A stretch of DNA of 64,000 bases from Bathynomus jamesi (taxonomy: Eukaryota > Arthropoda > Malacostraca > Isopoda > Cirolanidae), in NCBI GenBank assembly GCA_023014485.1, contig JAJOZX010000088.1, positions 2,011,001 to 2,075,000 on the forward strand, written 5' to 3'. The position numbers and the translations under genes were made by a program. The notes beneath the pieces are model-generated. The model did not search any database and was not told the origin of the DNA. It saw only the letters and a program-made list of their open reading frames with translations. Below, piece by piece: positions 1 to 8,674 of this stretch. Each line of letters begins with the position of its first letter. Positions within the stretch are counted from its first letter, which is position 1.

Positions 1-156
1 GTAATCCAACTGCAAAGGTTTTACGAGTAGGTGGCGCTGGATGGAATTCATTTTGGAAACACGTTCGAAAGGACAGGTTATACGTAGGAGTGGCAACTCT
101 TATAAAAGGGTCATGGTAAACTTATGCAATGACGCTCGATGGGGCGTCAGCGTTCG

Positions 157-188
157 TAATAATAATAATAATAACAATAATAATAATT
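157..188. repeat. (AAT)n microsatellite
   Basis: An imperfect run of AAT triplets with one AAC interruption. It would read as poly-asparagine in one frame, but nothing around it supports a coding exon. Confidence 0.9.
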
Positions 189-226
189 TGTTGGCCATTG
201 GCTTAGAGGGAGAGACCATAGCCTGA

Positions 227-1067
227 ATGAAGGTAAGACAGTACATACAGTTACACTTTCGTCGGTGATAATGGGATAGTGGAAACTCTTTTGTGCTTCA
301 TTCTCCACACCAGCATCAACGTATTTTGTAAATTCAGCAAATCTGTTGAGAAGAGGAGCCCTCCGTCTGGAAAAGTGGCATCCAAGAAATTACAGGTTAC
401 ACCTAAATATCTAACTAGTGCAGATCGGTTGTTAATGGAACCTACTGTAAATTTCTAAAGTCTTAGTTCAAGTTTTAAATGATTATTCCCCGTGAATAAC
501 TGGATCTGGGGAACTTTGTGAGGTCCCAACTTTGACCAAAAAATCTACCCATCCTGCGAACTTGATGCAAATTAGGATCATTATACTTATGATCCTGTTA
601 TAGTGCCTATCCTTATAAAAGAGTCGTATCCGGCCACTCTTCTGGTTTCGAAATCTCTAAACACTAAATTCTTTGCTTTGCAGATACCATTCGTTTGAGA
701 GGGGACCTTTATAGACTCAGCAACCTCAAAATAGAAAATAACAGTTATAAAAGCACGCAAACAACGTTTGATTCTCCTAGGTTAATGAGAAGAATAAAAT
801 TAACAAGCAAATAATTTCCCTTTTAACATATTTCAGCAATAGACTACGAGAAGCGGGCTCGTCATTACTTGCCTATTTCTCAGTGTTTCTTAAAACATTC
901 CTGTTGATGGAACAGTCATCTGTTAAGAATTCCGACTCCACAGCACACGAAGAACAAGATAGCCAAGCTATTCTTTCCTATTGTTTCAATGTATTCATTG
1001 TTTCATCTTGCCGGTTATTTACATCTACGATATAGTTAATTCGAAGGTAAACATTGTATATCGTATA
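227..1067. other. No gene recognised
   Basis: AT-rich unique-looking sequence up to the mariner element. There are no long reading frames, recognisable repeat ends or RNA genes. Confidence 0.5.
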
Positions 1068-1069
1068 TA

Positions 1070-2440
1070 CAAGGGCCACTCAATATATTTTGCCACACCT
1101 TTTTTTTTTTTCTTTCCAAGTTTTCTTATAAGTTCCAGAAATTTTGTACACAAGTAGTTACATACCTTTTTTACAAGTTTTTATTTTTCCATATGGTCTC
1201 CATCCTTTTCTAAGGCCTTTCTCCACCTCGAAACAAGGGCCTTTATTCCTTGCTGGTAAAAGTCCACTGGGTTCCGCTGGAGCCACCTCATAACCTCCTC
1301 AACAACCTCATCGTCACTCTGAAACTTTCTTCCATGAATAGCATCCTTCATTGGCCCGAACAAATGGAAGTCTGAAGGTGCCTCATCTGGGCTGTATGGA
1401 GGGTCGGGTAACACAGTCAAGCGCATTTTTGCGATGGCCTCTCTTGTTTGCAAACTGTTGTGTGGTCTTGCGTTATCGTGCAAAGGAAGGACGTCTTCCA
1501 GTTTTTCTCCGGTCGAACTCGCCTTATACGTCTCTGGAGTCTCTGTAGGGTAGCAATATATGCCTCTGAGTTGATTGTTTGTCCTTTCTTCATAATGTTC
1601 ACCAGAATCACCCCTTTCATGTTTCATGTTCCAGAAGATGGTGGTCATAACCTTTCCTGCAGAGGGAGCCATTTTGAACTTTTTCTTGCGTGGGGAGTCT
1701 GCGTGATGGTGTTTTGTTTCAGGTTCAAAGTGGTGTACCCAAGTCTCATCCCCAGTCACAATTCGTGAAAGGAAGTCATCCCCTTCTGTCTCGTATCGAG
1801 TCAACGACTCAGAAGCAATTTCTTTTCTTTGGGCTTTGTGATCTTCAGTCATTTGGCGAGGAACAAACCGTGAACACACTTTTGAGTATCCCAGTTGCTG
1901 AATTATCGTATTCACACTTCCTTCACTAATTCCTAGCTCCAGTAATAGCTCCTTGTACGTGACGCGCCAATTTGATCGAATGATGGTGTTACCACGTTGC
2001 ACAGTGTGAGATGTCACAGCCGATGCCGGGCGACCGCTGCGTGGCTCATCATCGAGGCTGGCTCTCCCTCTCTCCGATGATCTCACAAGTTTAGACCAGC
2101 GTCCAACTGTGCTTCGATCAACAACAGCATCTCCGTAAACGTTTTGTAGACGTTTGTGAATATTTCCAACTGTTTTCTTCTCTGCGGTTGAGAACTCGAT
2201 AAGAGCTCTCTGTTTACGACGCACATCACTGTCAGACGCCATTTTCGAAACTGTGTTAACCATCGGTTTTATACAAGGGCGTTTAAAAGCGTTTTTATAC
2301 AACGAGGGGAGATTCAAACTGGAAAAATGCGGTTATGTGAAGCGCAGAAAGGTCAAACTTACGGCCCAAAAGACACTTCAGCCTCATGGCCTATTATTTA
2401 GCTAAGAAAAAAGGGTGGGGCAGAATATATTGAGTGCCCC
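1070..2440 (-). mobile_element. mariner (Tc1/mariner) element, full length, decayed
   Basis: About 1.37 kb bounded by terminal inverted repeats. The left end reads AAGGGCCACTCAATATATTT. The right end, read inward, gives GGGGCACTCAATATATTCTG. A TA dinucleotide lies just outside each end (1068-1069 and 2441-2442), the target duplication expected for mariners. The length matches the family's usual 1.3 kb, and a single transposase reading frame on the minus strand fills the interior. Both ends are intact, so this is a full insertion and not a fragment. Confidence 0.93.
1181..2242 (-). pseudogene. mariner transposase (D,D34D) with a compensated frameshift
   Basis: Cut-and-paste transposase of the mariner family. 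The likely start is the Met of MASDSDVRRKQRALIEF at 2242; an upstream Met exists at 2317 but lies before the conserved start. In order: a helix-turn-helix DNA-binding region ending in GRW, the DEPRSGRP linker, then the catalytic aspartates in VTGDETWVHHFEPETK, HDNARPH and APSDFHLF. There are 34 residues between the second and third Asp, the mariner spacing. Between about 1505 and 1625 the open frame reads nonsense, while the conserved text (KGVILVNIMKKGQTINSEAY) lies in another frame. Two indels therefore cancel and leave an open but non-functional frame. A few residues are also missing after EPETK. Probably dead. Confidence 0.92.
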
Positions 2441-2442
2441 TA

Positions 2443-3043
2443 GTAGAATACAACGGGATAAAGTTCCTTGTAACCATGTAGATGAATTTTCAGTTATAAA
2501 TATACTTATCCTTACACTTTGGCTCTAGTATAAACTTTAAAAGGATCGTTTACATTTTAATTTACAAACATTTTACATTAAATATAGGTATTATACATCT
2601 TCGGTATATACTTTATGGTTTTTATCATGAAATAAAGCTGCCAAGTAAAATTGGTGTAAAGAACAGAACTGTAAAATAATTATGCAGAACGAAAACAACG
2701 TACAATCTTTACGTAACAGAAACATTGATATAAAATATAAATGAATGCTTACTTTAATAATTATAGAGTGTAAACCAGAGTTGGAAACGGGTCTGCAGGT
2801 CACTCGGGAGTGAATTCAAGACGGGACGAAGTGGGTTTCTGTCATGAGGTTCACCCGCCTGACCCGGAGCGGGTCAAGGCGGGTAAACGCATGTCGACAG
2901 CTTGTAGTTATAGTTACATATCAGTTTGTCATAGCTTACCGGTATGATTCAGCTTGTATCTGTGTATCAAAATAAAGATTTTGTATTTGTAATATAGCTG
3001 AGTTATTTTTCATCCTTTCACACACGCACATACACACACATTA
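2443..3043. other. No gene; GC-rich hairpin at about 2847-2882
   Basis: No convincing coding sequence. A short imperfect hairpin (ACCCGCCTGACCCG ... CGGGTCAAGGCGGGT) sits at about 2847-2882. The preceding CAGAGTTGGAAACGGGT resembles a hAT-type terminus, but no partner end was found. Confidence 0.4.
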
Positions 3044-3211
3044 ATAGTTAAGACGCTGGTCTGCTGATCGGGAAGTCGTGGGATCGAGTCCGGGCGAGGA
3101 CTATGTGGCTTTAGACTTCCTTAGTAGGTTCGATTTCCACGTTAAGTTATAGTTCCAGGGTAGGACAACAAGTGTGACTTTCGTCAGAATGAACAATTCG
3201 AGCGGAAGCGA
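3044..3211 (+). repeat. tRNA-derived SINE (partial)
   Basis: Begins with a tRNA-like A-box region (GTTAAGACGCTGG) and a B-box-like GGATCGAGTCC about 40 bases later. It ends with the tail CGTCAGAATGAACAATTCG. The same tail occurs at about 3694, 38400, 38595 and 40354 in the other orientation, so this is a dispersed SINE family. This copy holds only one of the two tRNA-like units seen at 3694-3967 and 40354-40626. Confidence 0.75.
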
Positions 3212-3439
3212 AAATTAGATTCAACCATGTATATACAAGTATATATACACAGTATATGATGATGATGATAATGATACTGATAAGCTTTATTGGTAGGATA
3301 TAAATCCCAAAAGACAGTATGATATTCTTGAAGGTAATAAACGATAAGATAAATCAACGAATGATGAATTTAAAAAATTAATAATTGTGACTGAAAGAGA
3401 AATAAGAATAAGACACGTACTAAGACAAGTAATATTAAT

Positions 3440-3535
3440 CAGTGTTGCGAGTTACTTTGACTCAAATAAGTAACTCGTTACAGTTACTAGTTACTCTCTA
3501 AAAAAGTAATTAGTTACTTCAAAAGTTACTTTCAA
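3440..3535 (+). repeat. Isolated hAT-type terminus with GTTACT repeats
   Basis: CAGTGTTGCGAGTTACTTTG followed by many AGTTACT/AGTAACT motifs in both orientations. This is typical of subterminal regions of hAT non-autonomous elements. I found no matching opposite end nearby, so it is either a single end or a fragment. Confidence 0.5.
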
Positions 3536-3693
3536 CATTTTCCTAGTTTTTGTGCGCATCTGATCCTGATTGAAGCACTTTCCCCGACAAGTGATACTTG
3601 CCGAGATTGTTTATTTTTTCAGATTGATTGTGATTTAACGAATAAACAACAAGACTTTATCATATTAGCATTACCTTGGTTAACCTTGGTTTT

Positions 3694-3967
3694 GCTTCCG
3701 TCCGAATTGTTCATTATGACGAAGGTCAAACTTTTTACGCCACCTGAGATCTACAGTTTAACGTGGAATCCGAACCACGTTCCACCAGTAGCCCAGCGTC
3801 TTAACCTCTAGGCTAACCAGGGTACCCATTTATCTACCAACCAATTATTATCGTGTGGAAGGATGAACAGCTGGGTTTTGCTGCGCCCCGCCCGCCGTCA
3901 CCGGGTCTGGATCCCGGGGCCGATGAATTCGTAGTCAGCTACGCTAACCACTACACCACCGAGGCGC
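3694..3967 (-). repeat. Composite (dimeric) tRNA-derived SINE
   Basis: Read on the minus strand there are two tRNA-like units. Unit 1 (about 3895-3967) has an A-box GGTGTAGTGGTTAGCGT and a B-box-like GGATCCAGACCCGG. Unit 2 (about 3765-3835) has CTAGAGGTTAAGACGCTGGG and GGTTCGGATTCC. A linker separates them. The family tail (TCATAATGAACAATTCGGAC) follows and ends near 3694. A better-preserved copy is at 40354-40626. The RNA polymerase III promoter boxes are inferred from tRNA-family knowledge. Confidence 0.8.
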
Positions 3968-4290
3968 ATGTATTTTACTCGTAACTAATTAAGTCACAGT
4001 TCTGGAATTAATGTTTCTCGTAGGACGCAGCAAAATATCTATCACCGCTGTCAAATCCTCTTTTAACTTAACGTGCCCATAAATATACTGTTCAGTCGTT
4101 ATTGTCTGTAAGCTAAGTAATAGTCTGAGATCAAATAGCGCTTTTCTATTCTTAATGCATTCGTTTATTATTTATTAAATTTAATAACGATGAATGACCG
4201 TACAGAAATTATCTTTTTACAAATACACTTAATGAACTTTACACATTTAACTGTGAACCTCTCTTTGTTCTGCAAAAGTGATCTTTATAG

Positions 4291-4295
<5 letters not shown>

Positions 4296-4333
<38 letters not shown>
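4296..4333. repeat. (TA)n microsatellite
   Basis: Uninterrupted TA dinucleotides immediately left of the hairpin repeat at 4375-4554. Confidence 0.95.
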
Positions 4334-4337
<4 letters not shown>

Positions 4338-4374
4338 ATTATTTCACGAAAGTGACACGTGAAAAATATTTATG

Positions 4375-4549
4375 ATGAATAAAACCACGAAGGGAAAAGA
4401 AACACAAAGTGGTGCTCAAGCGCTTTCGTCTAATGACATCCTCAGGAACACCTCAGGAACACCTCAGGAACACCTCAGTGTTCCTGAGGATGTCATTAGA
4501 CGAAAGCGCTTGAGCACCACTTTGTGTTTCTTTTCCCTTCGTGGTTTTA

Positions 4550-4554
<5 letters not shown>
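4375..4554. repeat. Perfect long hairpin flanked by (TA)n
   Basis: Two 77-bp arms (4375-4451 and 4478-4554) are exact reverse complements. They are separated by a 26-base loop made of tandem CTCAGGAACAC units. (TA)n tracts lie on both sides. The arms contain CGAAAGCGCTTGAGCACCAC. No protein is encoded. It could be a fold-back element or an inverted duplication of a TA-flanked repeat. Confidence 0.92.

Positions 4555-4593
<39 letters not shown>
4555..4593. repeat. (TA)n microsatellite
   Basis: TA dinucleotides directly adjoining the right arm of the hairpin repeat. Confidence 0.95.
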
Positions 4594-4594
<1 letters not shown>

Positions 4595-4848
4595 CTTTTT
4601 TTTTAAAGCAATAAATTAATGAAATATTTCTTATGTCACTACAGTGTAAATGAAAAATTCGTTCCTTCCAAGAAAGCATCAATTTTCCTTCGCTTTACTA
4701 CCGGTAGTTTTTTCTTTTTATATTCTAAGCTATCTCATAACCATTTTATGCGACTATCACTCACCTTTTAGGCTTATCTAATACTATATACATGCTTATA
4801 TAAAATATGGATCTGCTACATGTCTTATATACAGTGGGATACATAAAG
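4594..4848. other. No gene recognised
   Basis: AT-rich sequence with no coding signal. Confidence 0.5.
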
Positions 4849-4869
4849 TATATGAAAGTATACACATAA

Positions 4870-4907
<38 letters not shown>

Positions 4908-4928
4908 TCATGTGTATACTTTCATATA
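4849..4928. repeat. Palindrome with (TA)n centre
   Basis: Arms of about 27 bp (TATGAAAGTATACACATAAA and its near-perfect reverse complement ending at 4928) enclose a (TA)n core at about 4874-4903. This is a second fold-back built on a TA tract, close to the one at 4375. Confidence 0.85.
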
Positions 4929-5196
4929 TATACATATATACTATGTTTCTTTACTTCCTCTGGTACCGAATTTCCCTCCTGGAAATGTCATTTTATTCTC
5001 AACGGAAAATGGGAAGAACTTATGCCCTTTAATAATTTTTATTTAATTAACCTTAAAACATAATTGAGGGCAGGCGAACTTTGGTCTACGTTTAATCTAA
5101 TTACATGTTAGACACACACACACACACGCGCAATTTTTAACTAATTATTTTAAGTTTAATTTTGAATACACTGTACGAACACATTTTAACCCTTTA
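4929..5196. other. No gene; short (CA)n near 5113
   Basis: AT-rich sequence with a short ACACAC run. No coding signal. Confidence 0.5.
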
Positions 5197-5422
5197 GGCC
5201 GGCCGCACACAGGATCGTCTTGCGACTCACGACTGACGACGTGGGTCGTGACGACTCCAGTCGCGTGTGATTTTACATTGACAATGGGATGCCCGACGCG
5301 CGTCACGGTCGCTGCAGTGTGCGGGCTTCCCATTCTGTCAATGTGAAATCACGCACGACTCGAGTCGTCACAACCCAAGTCGTCAGTTGTGAGTCGCAGG
5401 ACAATCCTGTGTGCGGCCAGCC
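5197..5422. repeat. Palindromic MITE-like element (226 bp)
   Basis: The left terminus GGCCGGCCGCACACAGGAT is matched by ATCCTGTGTGCGGCCAGCC at the right. Inverted similarity runs almost to the centre, through repeated ACGACTC/GAGTCGT motifs. There is no coding capacity. Base composition is far more GC-rich than the flanks. Such ends are seen on small non-autonomous DNA transposons, but I cannot define a target duplication and do not assign a superfamily. Confidence 0.75.
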
Positions 5423-5499
5423 TTCGTCCCTGAGGTATGTTCATGGTTTTGAATTGGCAAGTTATAAATGAACTGGTTTAAACTTCTTTCTACAATTTT

Positions 5500-7610
5500 A
5501 GTTACGGTTTTCTTGTTATTTCTTTATATTTTCGCGTACTTTTACAAACTGCCCACTTTTTCCTTTACGCAGCAAGGAGGGGACAAGAGCGAACGCCCTC
5601 AAAAATATCCCCCCCCCCCCGCACCAATAGAAAAAAAAAGAGCCAAAATCAAGGTCCATGGTTTTCGAGATGCCTAGACACTCTGCGTTTAAAAGATTGG
5701 AGGTCATAGACAAAGGGAAAGATGGGTTGAGGAAGATTGTTCCAGAGTTGACCGATTTAGTAGATGAAAAACTGGAAATACCAATTAACTCTTGCGTTAG
5801 AGAGTTGGACAGAAAAGGAATGAGAAAGTGTAGAAAGTCTGGTGGTGCATGCTCTCCTTAAAGGAGGAGGCATGCAGTTAGAGTTCAGAAGAGCAGTGTC
5901 CCTTGTCCGCTCCAAACAGGAGCGGACAAGACCCCCGTACAGAGACAGCAACTGAGCAGGGGTGAAGAAACTGCGTAGCTGGTACAGCACACCTAACCTC
6001 TTAGAAGATGTTTTGTAAAGAGAGTAAATCTGATCTTTCCAGGAAAGATCACGAGAAAAGAAATCCAAGAATGTTAAGAGAAGAGAAAGGTCTGAGTTGT
6101 TTGTTGTTGAAGGTAAGGGGATAGTCATGTGGAAGATTGTGACGAGTAAACAGATGGAGGAACTGAGTTTTTGAGGTATTGGAAACCACAAGGTTTTCTC
6201 TGCCCCAATCAGATATAGCAGAAAGATCAGAGGTCAGGTGTTCCATACTCGTACTACGTGAATCATGGAGTGACTGTTGAGAGTGACGCGTTGTGAAACG
6301 AGTGGAGAAGTGAAGAGAGGAATCATCGGCATAGAATTGAATAGAACAGGAAGTGTGAATTAAAAGATCATTAATAAATAAAAGGAAAAGAGTGGGTGAC
6401 AGGACAGAACCCTGAGGAACACCACTGTTGATAGCTTCAGGAGAAGAACAGTGGTCATCTCCAACTGCAGCTACTGACTGGTCAGAAAAGAAATTAGAGA
6501 GGAAGGCACAGATAGAAGGATAAAAACCGAAAGAGGCAGTTTCGAAATTAAAGATTTGTGCCACACTCTATCAAAAGCTTTCGATATGTCTAGCGCAATA
6601 GCAAAAGCTTCACCGAAATCCCAAAAGAAGGATGACCAAGAATCAGAGAGATATGCAAGAAAATCGCCAGTAGAACGTCCCTTGCGGAACCCATACTGAT
6701 GATCTGAAAGAAGATTGCAAGAAGAGATATGTTTAAGAATCTTCCTATTAAGGATAGATTTAAAAAGTTTAGAAAGGCAAGAAATCAAAGCAATTGGGCG
6801 ATAGTTGGAGGGTTGAGAGCGGTCTCCTTTCTTTGGAACAGGCTGAATGAAAGCAAACTTTCAGCAGGAAGGAAACGTACCAGATGAGAGACAAAGACGA
6901 AACAGTTTTCCTTTGCAAGGTGTCAGCATAGAAGCACAGTTCTTAAGAACAACAGGAGGAACACCATCAGGACCATACGCTTTCCTAGAGTTGAGCCCAG
7001 ATAGGGCAGAAAGAACATCTTTAGAAGGGATTCTAATTTCAGACATAACAAAGTCAGAGGGAGGAGAAGATAGGGGAACTGCACCGGAATCGCCCAGGGT
7101 TGAATTGTAAGCGAAAGTTTGAGAGAAGAGTTCAGCTTTGTCAAGAGAAGAAACGGCAATTGAGCCGTTGGAGTGGAAAAGAGGAGAGAAAAAAGAGGAA
7201 GTAAAGTTGTTGCAAAGGTTCTTAGCTAGATGCCAGAGAGAGCGAGAAGAATTAGAAATGGATAGATTTTTACATTTCTGTCGGATGAAAGAATATTTGG
7301 CGAGTCGAAGAACAGATTTTGTACGATTCTAGGCAGAAATATAAGCTGAATGAGAGTCAGGAGTTGGATGGCGACGGTACTTCCTGAAAGCCTCCTCTCT
7401 GTTGCCAATAGCATTAGAACAAGTAAAGTTAAACCAAGGTTTTTTTGCATTAGTGGTAGGAAGAGAATATGGAATGTACGCCTCCATGCCCGAAAGAATC
7501 ACCTCCGTGATGCGCTCAGTACAGTACACTCAGAAGGGCATCGGCCACGGAAACAGTAATCATTCCATGGAAAATCAGAGAAGTACTGCCTAAGGGTCAT
7601 CCAATCATAT
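5500..7610 (-). mobile_element. Jockey-like non-LTR retrotransposon, 5'-truncated
   Basis: A run of reverse-transcriptase fragments on the minus strand in the correct order from about 7560 down to 5640. The 3' untranslated part contains a 12-C run (5609-5620 on the plus strand). The apurinic endonuclease domain is absent, so the copy is 5'-truncated near 7610. Jockey-clade assignment is by remembered family pattern and is not computed. Confidence 0.85.
5640..7560 (-). pseudogene. Jockey-like reverse transcriptase, several frameshifts
   Basis: Reverse transcriptase of a LINE, which would copy element RNA at a nicked target. Fragments on the minus strand: the post-endonuclease linker (7329-7560); the RT fingers with SRKAYGPDGVPPVVLKN (6861-7046); HQYGFRKGRSTGD and ALDISKAFDRVWHKSL (6471-6788); SGVPQGSVLSPTLF and the catalytic FYADDS (6049-6564); and the thumb and C-terminal region (5640-6191). 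Neighbouring pieces lie in different frames, so at least four indels break the gene. The catalytic YADD-type motif itself is intact. Confidence 0.88.
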
Positions 7611-7710
7611 GTGGACAATTAGCATTCTCATTGTCCCAGTGAGAAAAAATACTGCCTCTATATAGATGTTTCAATTGTGCACAATTTGTCCATATATATA
7701 CAGTATATAT

Positions 7711-7966
7711 ATATATGGTACTTACGTATTAACGGGGGGCCACCACATATTGATGATTGGTTTGATTAAGTTGTAATATTTTAGTCAGTTGAAAATTTCT
7801 AATACATCATATTTTTTAAATAGCAATATTTTTAAAAATATTTACAATGATTTATATTTCAAATATTTACAATGATGATGTATTAGAAATTTTCAACTAA
7901 CGAAAATATTACAACTTAACCTAACCAATCATCAATATGTGGTGGCCCCCCGTTAATACGTAAGTA

Positions 7967-7974
<8 letters not shown>
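7711..7974. repeat. Fold-back repeat, 100-bp arms, beside (TA)n
   Basis: Arms 7711-7810 and 7875-7974 are near-perfect reverse complements, with a 64-base AT-rich centre. The outer ends read TATGGTACTTACGTATTAAC on each side. (TA)n adjoins both ends. No coding capacity. Probably a non-autonomous inverted-repeat element. Confidence 0.9.
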
Positions 7975-8004
<30 letters not shown>

Positions 8005-8548
8005 GGACAAGATTTACTTGTCGATGTAGTAAAGTCAACCAATCCAATGTCAGACATTAATTTGTAAGAGTGCGACAGGATAAAAGTGCCCACTTATGTG
8101 GACTAAAGACATTAAAGGATAATGCCAATAGCTAAGGCTAACAAAGACCCTAAGATCCACTCTAAGGTTAGCCCGAGAGAAAGAAGAGAGTAGGGAGTTA
8201 AAAGAAGAGAATAAGGGGTTAAGTAAGTAGCAAAACCTATCATTCGTGGGTTAACATTCATTCAGAAAAGAGAAAGAAAGACTCACCATTATCATCCGCC
8301 GGCCACTGCCGACAAGTCGGAAAAATAGTCGAAGAGAATAGGAAATGGGTGAAAGATGAAAAGTAAAATAAGAATGCTTACAAACCATGCAAACACAGTC
8401 TTAACTCAAAGAAATATTGTCATACCATGCAAACTACAGACATGCAAGTAAAGTGAGGATAAGTAAAGAAAAAAAAAGTATGAAGAGTATAACAAAAAGT
8501 GAGTTAGTTTACGTTACGAGCTACATCTAAGTTCGTGTTAGTCTAATT
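7975..8548. other. (TA)n then no gene recognised
   Basis: (TA)n to about 8002, then purine-rich sequence with no coding signal up to the poly(A)-like tail of the CR1-type LINE. Confidence 0.5.
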
Positions 8549-8674
8549 TTTTTTTAATATAATTTTATTGCTGGCATATCACACGCTGGCATGTCACAAG
8601 CTGGCATTAATCTTCAACAGACTCATCCTCGACCATTGCTCCCCAGAGCTCCTGTTGCTAATTGTTTTATTATT

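Noticed and set aside
2591..2803. 70-codon minus-strand frame
   Set aside because: AT-rich, no conserved text, no neighbours supporting an exon.
4190..4614. Open frames ending in long Tyr-Ile repeats near (TA)n tracts (also at 31.8, 32.0, 33.2, 36.8, 38.5, 50.0, 52.3, 54.9 and 63.0 kb)
   Set aside because: These frames exist only because TA repeats contain no stop codons. Their non-repeat parts have no conserved text.
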